A stretch of DNA of 64,000 bases from Sabellastarte sp. h YS-2021. Taxonomy: Eukaryota > Annelida > Polychaeta > Sabellida > Sabellidae. The stretch covers positions 79,107,566 to 79,171,565 of the forward strand of contig OZ024928.1 of assembly GCA_964017235.1 (NCBI GenBank). Direction: 5' to 3'. The notes beneath the pieces were generated by a model. The model ran no database searches, was not told where the DNA came from, and saw only the letters and a program-made list of their open reading frames with translations. The first letter of the stretch is position 1. Each line of letters begins with the position of its first letter. A program made the position numbers and the translations under genes. Of the stretch, positions 18,125 to 30,833 are shown in pieces.

Positions 18125-19600
18125 GTGAGGAAAAGTGACTGTTTTAGCTAATATTTTTCAAAGTGATTAAACATCGAGCGCCTGATACGTAATGATATGA
18201 TTACTTATCAGATCCCCGATGTTTAACCCAATCAGTGTCGGGCTCCTAATCATTATATTATGTAAGTTAACAATAAATATCGGGAACCAGAAGTCTAATG
18301 TTTATAATGTGTGTCGGGGACCCGATATGTAATCTCTGCAAATATTTTTAGATAAAGTGCAAGATCCCCCTTCTATTAATTGGGTTTTGTATTATTGCAT
18401 AATATTCCAAAACTATACACAAAACTTTCCTTAGCGTATTTACACATGTATGTAGCTCCCAATGTCTGATACCCAATTTGCGATTCGCAGTGCAATTGTG
18501 AGTTTATGTGTACATAAAAATTGCAGTTCATCATACAAGAAATCTCAACATTATCAAATTCAGAATGTTAAAGTATGTGTAGTGGTAATTTTCCTATTTA
18601 ACTCAATCATTAAATTTCCTATTTAATTGAATCATTATGGTTGTTTACAGTATGTTATTTTGACGCGTATATAAATTTGGTGCAAATCGTCAATAGCAAT
18701 GTCATAACACTATATGTATGTACTTGATAACATTCAGTTGTCACTCCCCGAAAAGGACTCTCAGTTGTGTAACTTTATTACAAATAAACTGCCTATATTT
18801 TTATATTTTTTTTTTGTGGCAAAACATGATCATTTCTTGACATCTTAATATGTCAAAATAATAAATCAAAAAGAAGGACTTAATCTCTTTTCTACAGACA
18901 CATGAGAATTGCAAGTCATAACCACAAGTTCAGAGAACACATACAACCTGAATGCTATTGTCTTGATGTATTCCCTCTGTTTGAAAGCAAGTTTACACTA
19001 AATATAAAAATTGGCTAGTGTTCTTCTTAATATGAATATTTAAATACATATACATGTACCTGGTAAAAAATCCTATTTCATATGTGATGTTAAATTTCAT
19101 CTAATTTTTATGGTCCTGGAAGCCGCCCCAAAAATCACAGATGTTGCAAATTGTAGTCTGATACATGTAAACACCCAACATATTTGTGTACACTAAGAAA
19201 CCAACATTAGAAAAAAAACTTAATAAGATTTAACAAGACATAAATTTACTTATATAGCATCTAAGTTACTTTAAATAATTTAGGGTGAACTCAACACCAA
19301 TATCTATCATATAAACAGTTAAAATACTAAATATTACTTTAATATTTTAAATCAGTCAGGGCAAAAAGGCAGATTAAAACATTGAGTGACAAAGGTGTTA
19401 CACTGAGAGTAATATCATATTTGATTTTGACTGGTACGTGGTTCTAAAGTTTAGTCATATAACTTTTGAGTTATAGCTTCTGGAAAATATGATCTAAGCT
19501 GTTGCATATGTTCTCTGCTTGATTTAGAAGCTTAGAGTAAAGTGATACAACAGGCCTACCAAAATTGTAAATTAATCTATAATTGTATCCCACTGTTGAA
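18125..19600. other. Intron 1, first part
   Basis: AT-rich, no recognisable element or frame. Three CGAT-containing variants of a short phrase near 18170-18320 (GATCCCCGATGTTTAACCC, CGGGAACCAGAAG, GGGGACCCGATATGTAATC) look like degenerate short repeats. Nothing else is seen. Confidence 0.4.
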
Positions 19601-20500
19601 TAAATCAGTTGTAACTTGAAAACTATTGCAAAAGTGCTTATAACTCACTTATTATTTGTCCTAGAGCTTTCCAATATAAAACCAAGGTATATGAAAAAAT
19701 GGGCTAGGAATCTTCTGATGTGGTTCGATTTGACCTTGGGCCCCTCCTTCAAGGTCAAGTGAAGATAGCCAAACTTAAAAGTGCTTATAACTCGCTTATT
19801 ATTGGTCCTAGAGGTTTGCAATGTGAAACCAACCTTTAGGAAATCATGGGCTAGGAATCTTGTCAAATGAGGATAGCCAAAGTTAAAAGTGCTTATAATT
19901 CACTTGTTATTGGTCCCAGAGGTTTGGGATGGTAAACCAACTTATAGGAAATCATGTGCTAGGAATCTTCTGATGTTTTCCGATTTGACCTTGGCCCCCT
20001 CCTTCAAGGTCAAATGAGGATAGCCAAAGTTAAAAGTGCTTATAACTCGCTTATTATTGGTCCTAGAGGTTTGCAATATGAAACCAACCTATAGGAAATC
20101 ATGGGCTAGTAATCTACTGATGTGGTCAGATTTGTCCTTAGGCCCCCCCCTTCAAGGTCACACGAGGATAGCCAAACTTAAAAGTGGTTATAACTCGCTT
20201 ATTATTGGTCCTAGAGGTTTGAAATGTGAAAACAACCTTTCGGAAATCATGGGCGAGGAATTTGCCGATGTGGTCAGATTTGACCTTGGGCTCTCCTTTT
20301 AGGTCAAATGATGATAGCCAAGGCTTCAAGTGTGTATAACTCACTTATTATTAGTCCTCGAGGTTTGCAATGTGAAACCAATTTATAGGAAATCATGGGC
20401 TGGGAATCTTCTGATGTGGTCAGATTTGACCTTGAGCCCCTCCCTCAAGGTCAAATGAGGACAGTCAAATTTAAAAGTGCTTATAACTTGCTTATTATTA
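19600..20500 (+). repeat. About 147-bp satellite array (type 1)
   Basis: Roughly six units with the phrases AGTGCTTATAACTCGCTTAT, TATTGGTCCTAGAGGTTTGC, CAACCTATAGGAAATCATGG and GACCTTGGGCCCCTCCTTCA. The array is cut by the family B element at 20501 and resumes at 22064-22190. The same satellite fills family C at 27.5-28.95 kb and 44.9-45.17 kb, and a diverged form fills family A at 58.75-59.48 kb. Confidence 0.9.
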
Positions 20501-22063
20501 TGCGTCCCTCACGGGACGCTTGTTTGTATATGGGAGAAGCGACTCCGCCGGATCCGCATTTTCTTTTTGTGTTAGCTTCGCAGCCATAAGGCGGATTCTT
20601 TTCATATTTGGCAGGTGTATGCAGTAGCCCTGGGAAATTTTTCTGAAAATGCTGTGATGGCATTTCACCAATCAGAGAGGTCACATGACCAAAAATGTGT
20701 TTATTGGAAGGGCATCCTTGTCCGGCTGATAACTTACGAAGCATTGTATATACCCACCTGAAATTTAGCAAATACCTTCCTGGGTGACATTAAATTTTGA
20801 CAGGGATAGGTTAAGAAATGTCAGAGTGATTGATGATTAATTAAGCATTAACAATTGAGTAAAACACAAAACTGCTTGTATCTCCTTAACCGTGTGAGAT
20901 AGAGTGATTTTGTCGAAATGTTCTCCCAAAAAATGGGGGTCATATTCAATTTTTGAATTTTTGACAAAAAATGCAACACACAAAATTGGAAATATAGGCT
21001 CATAAGGTACACATATAGAACAATACTGATATATGAGTACTTTTTGAAACCATTTTCTTCATAAAATAAAAATTTACCGGTGGAATTTCGGCAAAATTTT
21101 TGACCCACAGGGTATCTGTGAAGACTAGCTTTTCCAAGTTTCAACAAATATTTCACTCACCAAAAATAATGGCCATTTTGAATTTTCAAATTTTTTTCAA
21201 AAATGGAAACCACAAAAATGCTTATATCTCAAAAACTGTGCTAGATAGAGCGATTTCGACGAAATTTTTGACCCCGCTGGGTACCTCTGCTGAGTAGCTG
21301 ACCCAGTTTTCAAACTTTTTTTGTCCAGCCAAATATGGCGGCCATTTTGAATTTTTGGCAAAAAAACGCAAAAATAGAGCGATTTCGATGACATTTTTTA
21401 CCCATAGGGTAGCTCCTCTAAGTAGGTGACCCAGTTTTCAAAAAAATTTTGTCCCGCCAAAAATGGCGGCCATTTTGAATTTTCAAATTTTTCGCAAAAA
21501 TCGCAAAACACAAAAATGCATGTATCTGGAAAACCGTGTGATTTCAGCAAAACTTTTGACCCACAGGGTATCTGTGAAGACTAGCCTTTCCAAGTTTCAA
21601 CAAATATTTCAGTTGCCAAAAAATGGTGGCCATTTTGAATTTTTTTTCAAAAATGTAAAGCACAAAAATGTTTGTATTTTGTAAACAGTGCTAGATAGAG
21701 CGATTTCGACAAAATTTTTGGACCGTTGGGTAACTCTGCTGAGTAGCTGACTGGTAACTCTGCTGAGTAGCTGACCCAATTTTAAAAAAAATTTTCATCC
21801 CACCAAAAATGGTGGCCATTTTGAATTTTTGAATTTTTCACAAAAATTGAAAAACACAAAAATGCTTGTATCTCGAAAACCATGCTAGATAGAGCGAATT
21901 TGGCAAAATTTTTGACCCACAGGGTGTCTGTGAAGACTAGCCTTTCCAAGTTTCAACGAATATTTCACTGGCCAAAAACTTTCTTACATAATTAAGCTGC
22001 CATTATTTCTGCTTTTTGGGACGCTTTGTTTTTGCTGACTTTGTTTTGCAAGCGATCCTCTAG
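20501..22063 (+). mobile_element. Family B non-autonomous element (Helitron/Helentron-like), copy 1
   Basis: 5' end GCGTCCCTCACGGGACGC, a near-perfect hairpin, then a CG-rich stretch (GACTCCGCCGGATCCGC). The core has units of about 170 bp with ATATCTC-AAAACC-TGCTAGATAGAGCG and AAAATGGCGGCCATTTTGAA. The 3' end has GGGACGC again, then AGCGATCCTCTAG. Inserted in the type 1 satellite, which continues on both sides. No coding capacity. A Helitron/Helentron affiliation is inferred from the hairpin, the inverted subterminal motif and the CTAG end. Confidence 0.7.
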
Positions 22064-22245
22064 TTGATCCTAGAGGTTTGTGAAACCAACTTATAGGAAA
22101 TCATGGGTTGGGAATCTTTTGATGTGGTCAGATTTGACCTTGGACCCCTCCTTTAAGGTCAAATGAGGACAGCCAAACCTAAAAATGCTTATAACTTCAG
22201 GAATCTTCAGTTGCTATGTCTTTTATTATTGCTTCTGTATGTTTG

Positions 22246-23838
22246 CTATGTTCGGGGATACACCGCCGGCTCGCAATAAAGCAAGCAGCATAAGTCTAGT
22301 TTCTACTGGTTTCACGTACACCATGCTTATGTTTTGAATTGTGTGTGCAATAACTCAAGAACACTTTTATGGATATCATTCAATCTTAGTGCACACATGT
22401 ATTTGGCTCAGGAGAGGAACCCTATTTTAAGGTGATCTTATACTCCCAATAATAAATAATAGATCAGAAATTTACCTTTGGACCACCTAATGCCTTCTAG
22501 GTCATAAACTGTGTGGTTTATGTGGCTTAGATTTTATTTGGGAACACGTTAATATATTCTTCTTACATAGGCCAAATATCAAGACTTTATGTTAGTGTTG
22601 TGGTTGAATGCAAATTTCAAAACCGGTTACCGAAAGCGGAAATTCGGCGAAAAACCGGGTATATTTGATTTATCAAACACAAAGAAATAAGTTTTTAAAT
22701 GCGTACATGAGACGTAACTCGTATATAAATAAGAACAACTATGGGCTTTTTGAAGACTTTCGAGGACAAAATGGGTGATATATTGATGGAATATTATAAA
22801 ATACTGTGAAATATTTGTTGTAGTTTAATATTTTGGTAAACTTAAGTTCAAATAATGCCTACATGTGGCGAAACCGGTTTTGGTTACAAGAAAACAAAAC
22901 GTAACCGGATCAGTGTCTTTCAGTCGGCAAATAGGTTTCTGGTTTACCGTCTTCAACACTACTTTATGTTTTGGTTAAAATTGTGTTAAAGGCCCATGAA
23001 GATCATACTTAGGACTTTTTTCTTCCTTTTTCATATATTTTGTCCTGTAATTTGGAAATAGTAATTCTGATGAGTCTCAATCTGTAGTTGATATACCTTT
23101 CATGTGTAATATTTGTTGAAAATTTGAGGTTTGTGGCTTTAATTTTAAGGTCACCATAAGGTCTCTAAAGTACCCTAAGTGACCCAATTTGGGATGGTGT
23201 ACTCGGCATATTTTCTGTCAGTCTTTTCCCGTCAGTATCTCCTTACATATATCTCACTGTGGTGGGGACAATGAGTGGACCTTCTGTTTGCTTATGCAGC
23301 AAGGGCTTTAGATAACTGTGGCATTTGTGCTGATGAATAATTTATCATAAATCTGAATATGTGAGTGTTGATATGTGTATGCCTGGGTGTGTATGTTTTT
23401 TTTCTGTACATAAGAAAGAAATCTAAAATTCTTGAGATATAAGTGAATCTGCTGAGATCTGATCACAGTATTTTATTATTTCATCTATCTACTAATATAT
23501 AAAAGGCATACAAGAGTTGCAAAAGTTTTGTGCTGCTATTTCAGAGAGAACTCTATTTTATTATTTCATCTATCTACTAATATATAAAAGGCATACAAGA
23601 GTTGCAAAAGTTTTGTGCTGCTATTTCAGAGAGAACTGAAAACTATTTAAATATTTTGAAGAAGGATAAATCTTACGATTTCAGGAAGATTGACAAAAAA
23701 AAAAAAAAAATGAGAAAAAAAGGTTTATAATAATTGTGAATCTCACAGAATGGGTGCTTCAAAAATTCCGAATGAATGCCTGTGGCATGAGAGATGGTAC
23801 GTCTGGGGATATGTTGGCATCGACTCAACACAATCTGG
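22246..23838 (+). mobile_element. Family A element, 5'-truncated copy
   Basis: Begins with TTCGGGGATACACCGCCGGC (second hairpin arm only). It contains phrases also seen in other family A copies (ATAACTCAAGAACA, AGGCCCATGAAGATCATACT, TTTGTCCTGTAATTTGGAAA). It ends GTCTGGGGATATGTTGGCAT followed by AATCTGG. Internal rearrangements are likely. An exact tandem duplication lies within it at 23469-23637. Confidence 0.6.
23469..23637. repeat. Exact 85-bp tandem duplication
   Basis: Two essentially identical units (23469-23553 and 23554-23637) beginning TATTTTATTATTTCATC and ending TTTCAGAGAGAACT. The identity points to a recent event. Confidence 0.9.
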
Positions 23839-24339
23839 TTATGATTTTGGAGTGAGTTACATGTCTACATGTCATTCAATAGGATGTACCTTTGTAAGAT
23901 TGTTATGATGCAAATCAACAAGTATGATGTTTACCCGAGTTACAACATGTATTATTTGGACTATTTTTTCCATTTTTCTAAGACAAGTATAAATAAAGGT
24001 AAATCTGGTGGATTGGGATGGTTATAGGGGTGCTGGGAGGCTTCTTGTTAAAAAAAAGATTTCTATTTTCACTATACTTTTTCACTAATATTCCTATTTT
24101 ACTCCTAGTTTTTGACTCCTGAAGTTCCTATTTTCCTACTTTCTGAGACCCACTTTTAACTTGACACCCTGCATTAGACCTACCGGTATTACATTTTGAG
24201 AAAAGTAGTTAAAAATTCTGCATTCTGACATTTTTGCTTCTTCAATGACATTACATTTATGCTTTTTGGACATTGCATTTTTATTAGCATCAACACTTTT
24301 CTTGTTCAATTATATTTTTGTGGGTTGTGTGTGTTTTAG

Positions 24340-24449
24340 ATAAACTGACCGTTGATTCTGGAAAAGCTTCCCTTTCAAGTAAAACCATATGGGGAGCACT
24401 TAGAGGGCTTGAAACATTTAGTCAGATAATTTATGATGAAGAAGGCATG
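24340..24449 (+). CDS. HEXA/HEXB: Hexosaminidase exon 2
   Basis: TTTTAG acceptor, ATG/GTAAGT donor; phase 1 in, phase 0 out. It encodes TVDSGKASLSSKTIWGALRG and LETFSQIIYDEEGM, the junction of the N-terminal domain and the catalytic barrel; W-GA-L-RGLETFSQ is a family hallmark. Confidence 0.95.
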
Positions 24450-24533
24450 GTAAGTCCATCTTGTAATTTTTTATCAGCTAGTTATAACATCACAAGTTTG
24501 TATTTTTTTATTTTTTATTTTAAGTTTTTTTTT

Positions 24534-24592
24534 TTTTGTTTTTGTTTTTTTTTGGGGGGTGGGGGTGGGGGGGTGGGGGGTGGGGGGGTGTA
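24534..24592 (+). repeat. T-rich then G-run tract (quadruplex-capable)
   Basis: A T-rich tract followed by at least six G runs of 4 to 7 separated by single T bases (about 24555-24591), beginning about 105 bases after the exon 2 donor on the transcribed-sense strand. Confidence 0.8.
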
Positions 24593-24636
24593 ATTTGTTA
24601 TTATTTGTAATTTGTGTGAGTTTCATGAATATATGA

Positions 24637-26468
24637 ATATATGTTGCAGGCAATCTGTGTAACCAGGCATTACTTGTAATGACTGGCCATTTCAGTCATT
24701 TCGCGAAATGCCTGAAATGTTTAGGCATTTCGCAAAATGCCTAGGCATTTCACGTAATGACTGAAAATGAGCTCTAGGCATTATGCGTAATATCTGAACA
24801 TAGTTTTGTATCATGTTTGATGATTATTACTAAATTATTTTGATATTATATAGTTTTATCCTTGCTTATGGTATATACAGAGAATATATTTTATGTCCAT
24901 TCATGAACAACAATAATAGACATGGTATTTTGCTTTAAAATATCTATTTTCAATTTTATTGAAACTGTTTTGTTATCACTAACCATACAAAGTATACAGA
25001 AAACATAATAACACATACAAATATAAAATAATGTGACCAGTAATGTTTCAAAAAAGTGGCACAATTGACCAAGACATGTATAGTATATTGTGTTAGCATT
25101 AACAGAGTTAATGTCATTATATAATAATACATTGTTGTGTGAACAAACTCAGTAAACTTTATATAACTGTTCTAAAATATCAAAACAGAGAATCTGTCTT
25201 CACATTTATCATTATACTTCTTTGTAACTGGTAACTAATTTCAGATCCTCACTCCTTTTTGTAGTATACTACTCTTTGGTGTCAGAACTTTCTTATCTAC
25301 TTCATATTTCTTTAATAGCTCAGTTTTAAAGTTCTCTTCAAATGTTTTACTGAGTAATGTATCAGTAATCTGTCTTGTCAGGAAATGATATCAGTTATTT
25401 AAAGCAAAAATACTGCTCTCAAGAATTATTTTTCAGGTTCTTGCACTTTTGATGTTTTGTCATACAATATGTTATTGTCATGTATCAAAGCTGCTAGTAC
25501 CTTTCATTGGGAGTTGTCGGTGGCATTTGTGCAGAATACTCACTTAAGTCAAACAAGCTGAGTGTTTAGATGCTAAAAAGGTTGGGGAGTCCTAATTGCA
25601 GTTAAGCTTGTTTCATCTCATAGGATTAACATAAAAGTTTTCTGTATTTGTTTCATATAATTAAAGAAGCACCTCACATAACAAGACCAGAAAACATATT
25701 CTTTTGAAACAAAATAAAAACAATTGGATGGCCTTCTTACAACTGAATGAAAAGAGTTATGAAAGATATGACTATTGTTGATAATATTGCAAAACTGCTC
25801 ATTCATTTATTCAATTATGCAAAAAAAGTCTAAGAGATGTCAAAATGTACCTTAATTCAAATCATACAGTTAAAACTATAGCTTGAATTGCTTCAATCAG
25901 CAAGAAATAATACATCATATCAAAATTTAAAAAATAAAAATGGTCACATGGACTGCTTGAAATCTCAAACCAAAGTTTAAGTATTTGATATAATTAAAGA
26001 AGCCACACCCCATATAACAACATACGAGGATGTACCAAGAACTAAAAAATTGTTTGAACATGGTGCTATTTGTACAAGTAAATGAGAGTAAGTATGAAAT
26101 GCATCATTATTAATATTATGTAGTAAAACTGTTTATTTACTCACCAAATGCAAAAATGTATGATATTTGTCAAAATATAGTTTCATTAATTGTCATACAG
26201 TTAAAACTACATCTTGAATTGGTTATATCAAGAAATAATCATATTCTATCAAAAATATACTTTAAAAAGATCATTACACAGATTGCCTGAAATCTCAAAT
26301 ACTTGTTTAGGCAACCTGTGTACCATTGAACCTTATATTTCAGTCATTACGTGAAATCCCTAGGCATTTCGCGAAATAGCTAAACTGTTTAGGCATTTCG
26401 CGAAATGACTGAAATGTTCAGTCATTACGCATAATGCCTGGTTACACAGATTGCCTGTAACATATATA
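24637..26468. mobile_element. Palindrome-rich terminal-inverted-repeat element, non-autonomous
   Basis: The ends are inverted copies: left TATATGTTGCAGGCAATCTG then TGTAACCAGGCATTA, right the reverse complement with one change. Both terminal regions hold stacked palindromes built on AGGCATTTCGCGAAATGCCT and CAGTCATTTCGCGAAATGAC variants. The interior, about 1.5 kb, is AT-rich with no coding frame. The superfamily is unknown to me; no clear target duplication beyond the inverted flanks is seen. Confidence 0.75.
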
Positions 26469-27193
26469 CTGGTTGTACTTTGTAAGTAGGAACCATGGGC
26501 ACTAAGACTATAAAACGAATTGTTACAAATGCCATAGTCTTCACCTAAGAGAGGTGTATTTATGTGATGCTATGTGATATAGGAGGCAAATAAGTGGAGC
26601 CTGCTATTTTGTCTGGGCTATCTCAAACAAGCAATACATCAGATCAAGTTAATTTTCAAGATCAAAGTTTAGATTTTACCTCCCATTAACTAGAGATGGG
26701 TCGGTAGGCCCAGTGTAAAAGAAAATAGTTCCCCCCCACCATGAAAATTTCTCCCCCCACCTGTGATAATTATCAAAGTTTATTAATATTTTCATATTAT
26801 CTTCATTTAAACAGTGTATAAAGAATATAAGGGAAGTTAATAATTTCTGCAATATAAAAGCAACATAAAGGGTAAAAAAATGCAGATTACAAAACATATA
26901 ACCTGTTTATGTTAACAGTATGTTACAGATTACAGACATTGATCGCACTTTAGATTCTGCTATAAGCAGGCTGTTTTTTTTTTTTTTTTTTTTTTTTTTT
27001 TGAACATATTTTTTGCATTTTTTATGATCTGTTGTTTGGCTGCCTATATAAACAGTCTATTTCAATTAAAAATGTCCTTTCTTCAAGAGTGGTTACTTTA
27101 CAGTCAGTTGTTGGAAATGGACACATTTCACCCTAGTAGGCAATGATCAAGTACAGGTCTGCATAATGAGTTTCATGAATTTGTATTATTGTA
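26469..27193. other. Intron 2 part with a long T tract
   Basis: A run of about 28 T at 26973-27001, possibly the reverse-strand tail of a retroposed sequence. A C-rich stretch near 26730-26760. Nothing else recognised. Confidence 0.5.
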
Positions 27194-29009
27194 TCCACCG
27201 GATAGCATCCGGTGGATACTATGGATTACGCATGAGTATGCCGCCGCCGCAGTGTGTAGAGATGTTTATAGGTAGGAATATTTTTAGCCTCATTTTGAAA
27301 AACAAGATGGCCGCCACGGGCGTTTTTCGACTCTCAGCAAGGAGTTTTGTTGGCCCTCTAGAACAAAGGACATTATAGGTAGAGATCTCAAATTTGCAGG
27401 ATCTGTTCATCATTACAAAATCTTGACTGGAAATATTTTTGGCCTCATTTTGAAAAACAAGATGGTCGCCACAGGCGTTTCTTTTCAATCATAAAAAGTG
27501 GTTATATCTCCCTTATTATTGGTTCTAGAGGTTTGCAATGTGGAACCTACCAATAGGAAATCATGGGCTGCGAATCTTTTGATGTGGTCGGATTTGATCT
27601 TTGGCCCCTCCTTCATGGTCAAGTGATGGTAGCCAAACTTAAAAGTGCTAATAACTCACTTATTATTGGTCCTAGAGGTTTGGGATGGTAAAGCAACTTA
27701 TAGGAAATCGTTTGCTGGGAATCTTCTGGTGTGGTCAGATTTGACCTTGGGTCCATCCTTCAAGGTCAAACGAGCATAGCCAAACTTAAAAGTGGTTATA
27801 ACTCGCTTATTATTGGTCGTAGAGGTTTGGGATGGTAAACCAACCTATAGGAAATCATGGCCTGGGAATCTTCTGGTGTGGTTGCATTTGACCTTGGGCC
27901 CCTCCTACAAGGTCAGATGAGGATAGAGAAACTTAAAGGTGGTTATAACTCACTTATTATTGGTCGTAGAGTTTTGCAATGTGAAACCAACCTATAGGAA
28001 ATCATGGGCTGCGAATCTTTTGATGTGGTCGCATTTGACCTTGGGCCCCTTCTTCAAGGTCAAACAAGGGTAGCCAAACGTAAAAGTGGTTATAACTCGC
28101 TTATTATTGGTCCTAGAGGTTTGTGATGGTAAACCAACCTGTAGGAAATCATGGGCTGCGAATCTTTTGATGTGGTTGGATTTGACCTTTGGCCCCTCCT
28201 TCAAGGTCAAATGAGGGTAGCCAAACTTAAAAGTGCTAATAACTCGCTTATTATTGGTCCTAGAGGTTTGGATTGGTAAACCAACCTATAGGAAATCATG
28301 GGCTGGGAATCTTCTGGTGTGGTCACATTTGACCTTGGGTCCATCCTTCAAGGTCAAATGAGCATAGCCAAACTTAAAAGTGGTTATAACTCGCTTATTA
28401 TTGGCCGTAGAGGTTTGGGATGGTAAACCAACCTATAGGAAATCATGGCCTGGGAATCTTCTGGTGTGGTCAGATTTGACCTTGGGCCCCTCCTACAAGG
28501 TCAGACGAGCATAGCCAGACTTAAAAGTGGTTATTACTTGCTTATTATTGGTCCTAGAGGTTTGCAATGTGAAACCAACCCATAGGAAATCATGGCCTGG
28601 GAATCTTCTGGTGTGGTCGGATTTGAACTTGGGCCCCTCCTTGAAGGTCAAACGAGGATAGGGAAGCTGAAAAGTGGTTATAACTCACTTATTATTGGTC
28701 CTAGAGGTTTGCAATGTGAAACAAACCTATAGGAAATCATGCACTGCGAATCTTTTGATGTGGTCGGATTTGACCTTGGGCACCTCCTTCAAGGTCAAAT
28801 GAGGATAGGCAAACTTAAAAGTGCTTATAACTTGCTTATTATTGGTCCTAGAAGTTTGCAATGTGAAACCAACCTTGGGCCCCTGCTTCAAGGTCAAATG
28901 AGGGGAGCCGAACTTAAAAGTGCTTACAACTTGTTTATTATTGAAAAATGCTGTTTATCTTCGAAACTATATTTGTTGGCCTTTTCAGGTGGATACATCT
29001 TGCATCTGG
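27194..29009 (+). mobile_element. Family C element with type 1 satellite core, copy 1
   Basis: 5' hairpin TCCACCGGATAGCATCCGGTGGATAC, then a CG triplet stretch (TATGCCGCCGCCGCAG) and two diverged units with AACAAGATGGCCGCCACGGG. About ten units of the type 1 satellite follow (27.5-28.95 kb). The 3' end has TTCAGGTGGATACATC then GCATCTGG. The 5' motif recurs inverted near the 3' end, as in families A and B. The exact 3' limit is uncertain because CCAC after CTGG is shared with copy 2. Confidence 0.7.
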
Positions 29010-29171
29010 CCACAGTTACTGTGCATGCAAAAATACATTGTACTTTGTTTCAAATTTAACCTTTTAACTACCATTTATAATGTTAACATAATACTTGCCT
29101 CAGCAATAACAGTATTTATATCTTGTGTAAACCTTTGTAGCTGTTAGTTAAAATGTGAATTGTATGTATAG

Positions 29172-29282
29172 CTTCAGATAAATAACTCCATCATTGAAGA
29201 CTCCCCAAGATTTTCGCACAGAGGTGTGTTACTTGACACAAGCAGACACTTCTTACCAAAAGAAGTGATTCTTCAGAATTTG
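29172..29282 (+). CDS. HEXA/HEXB: Hexosaminidase exon 3
   Basis: Encodes [19 protein letters not shown]; the Arg of DTSRH is the substrate-anchoring residue (human alpha Arg178). An NNS glycosylation sequon is near the start. The acceptor is taken at TATAG (29171) rather than the CAG five bases later, because it gives the family's G-x-x-x-I-N spacing; the later site would shift the frame. The donor is TTG/GTGAGC, phase 0. Confidence 0.93.
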
Positions 29283-30466
29283 GTGAGCCCATCATTATAT
29301 CTCTCTGGCCCACTGGGTGGGATATTATAAATTGTCCTTTGTGTGCAAGTACATATGTTGATGCATTGGTGAATCAATCTCTGTATGTTCAGACGCACAC
29401 ATATATCTTTAAAATAAGGGGTTGTGGGATATTTTTCTTATTTAAATTTTGTTAATTTCTCATTTCCTCCATATTTTGCTGTTTTTGCAGACCTAGATCC
29501 ATAGCTAATTGAGTATTAGCACTGCTAGCTACTTCGACCAAATTGTTTATAGCTGTAAAATTATTGCATTTAGAGCTGCATTTAAAGCGTATCATTGAAG
29601 TTTGTTGCTCAGTTACTTTTACTTACTCTGTAGCCTGTACCATCAAGGAGCATTAGCTATCTCCAGTTCTTAAAACTCTTCTAAGTGGGCAGCTTGCAGT
29701 TATGTTCAAAACTGCATGTGTGTGTATCATGGAGAAGTTTTAAAGCTGTAGATTGATAGTTTACTAAGCAATAGCCCACTTTCACATTCCACCATTCTAT
29801 TCTATTCTTCTATAGTGCTTAATCTCTGCCAAGGCAGACTCTAAGGCGTGACACCAAGTCCAAATTCAATAATCGCCATTCCAGAGACATAGCCAGGTCG
29901 ACACCATTAGATAAATCACTTCTAATTACATACACTATTAAATATAGAGCATTTTTCAAATATATTTTGCACCTACTTTCTGATGTATTGTGTCATGGCA
30001 AAGTTTCATAGGTATAGCTCTTTAAGTAACTAAGTAGTAGCTATTTTGATGTAAAAGTTAACTTGGAGCTGCTCTATTAATACTTCCTGTCTTCTTATTG
30101 TGCTTATGATGGCTTCTTCTCATGCAACTCTCTTGAGAATGCAGTATAAGCCACTTCAGCTGTTGATAATTACTCTGACAATGATAATACCACACTGATG
30201 GTCTTGTTTGCTGTTATTTTGCAGCTTCTGAAAATGTGACAAATTCAGATTCTTATCATTTTGGATTTTAACAACATGAATAATGGTATATCAGATAGAA
30301 TTTTTAATTCTTCCATAATCTCATCAATCTACTAAATTTTCCCGATTAATATCACTCAATTTTTGTCTGTATGTCTACTAACATACCAGAAGATGTAAAA
30401 TTGAAATCTTTTTAGGAAGGGTAGTGACCAAAGATTGTGTTTAAATTCAGTTGATCTTTATTGTAG
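29283..30466. other. Intron 3
   Basis: About 29.46-30.05 kb carries diverged phrases of the terminal satellite family (ATTGCATTTAGAGCTGCA, AGCTAATTGAGTATTAGCA, AAGTTTCATAGGTATAGCTC). The rest is unremarkable AT-rich sequence. Confidence 0.5.
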
Positions 30467-30568
30467 GATGCCATGGCATATAACAAATTGAATGTGTTCC
30501 ACTGGCACATTGTGGATGATCAGTCATTTCCTTATGAATCAGTCATGTTTCCAGAACTGAGTCGAAAG
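30467..30568 (+). CDS. HEXA/HEXB: Hexosaminidase exon 4
   Basis: 34 codons, phase 0 on both sides, TTGTAG acceptor and AAG/GTAATA donor. It encodes [20 protein letters not shown], a barrel strand with the catalytic-site Asp (human alpha Asp207), and [14 protein letters not shown]. Confidence 0.96.
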
Positions 30569-30833
30569 GTAATACAATATCCTTTTTATTGTTATTGCTT
30601 GTAATAATGCTCATTTTCAGTTACAAATGACTTGGAGATAAAACTGTAGCTTGATGTTTTAGGCAGACGTCTATATTTGAATGAATACAAAGGGAATTTA
30701 AAGGAGAAACATTTTCTTGAGGCAAGAACATTTATTAATTAGCAACTCATCTCACATATTTGCATATTTAATTATCTTATTTGTTTGTAGTTAGCAAGAG
30801 TTTACTGCAGGAGGGTTTTCCCCAATAATTATA

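Noticed and set aside
24318-24593. Single reading frame running through exon 2 into the intron
   Set aside because: Only 24340-24449 is exon; the tail is Phe- and Gly-rich translation of T and G tracts.
29172-29177. Alternative exon 3 acceptor at CTTCAG (29177)
   Set aside because: It would remove two codons and give a shorter loop than the family's G-x-x-x-I-N. It would keep the frame, so minor use is possible, but TATAG at 29171 fits better; my remark that the later site shifts frame holds only for other nearby AGs.
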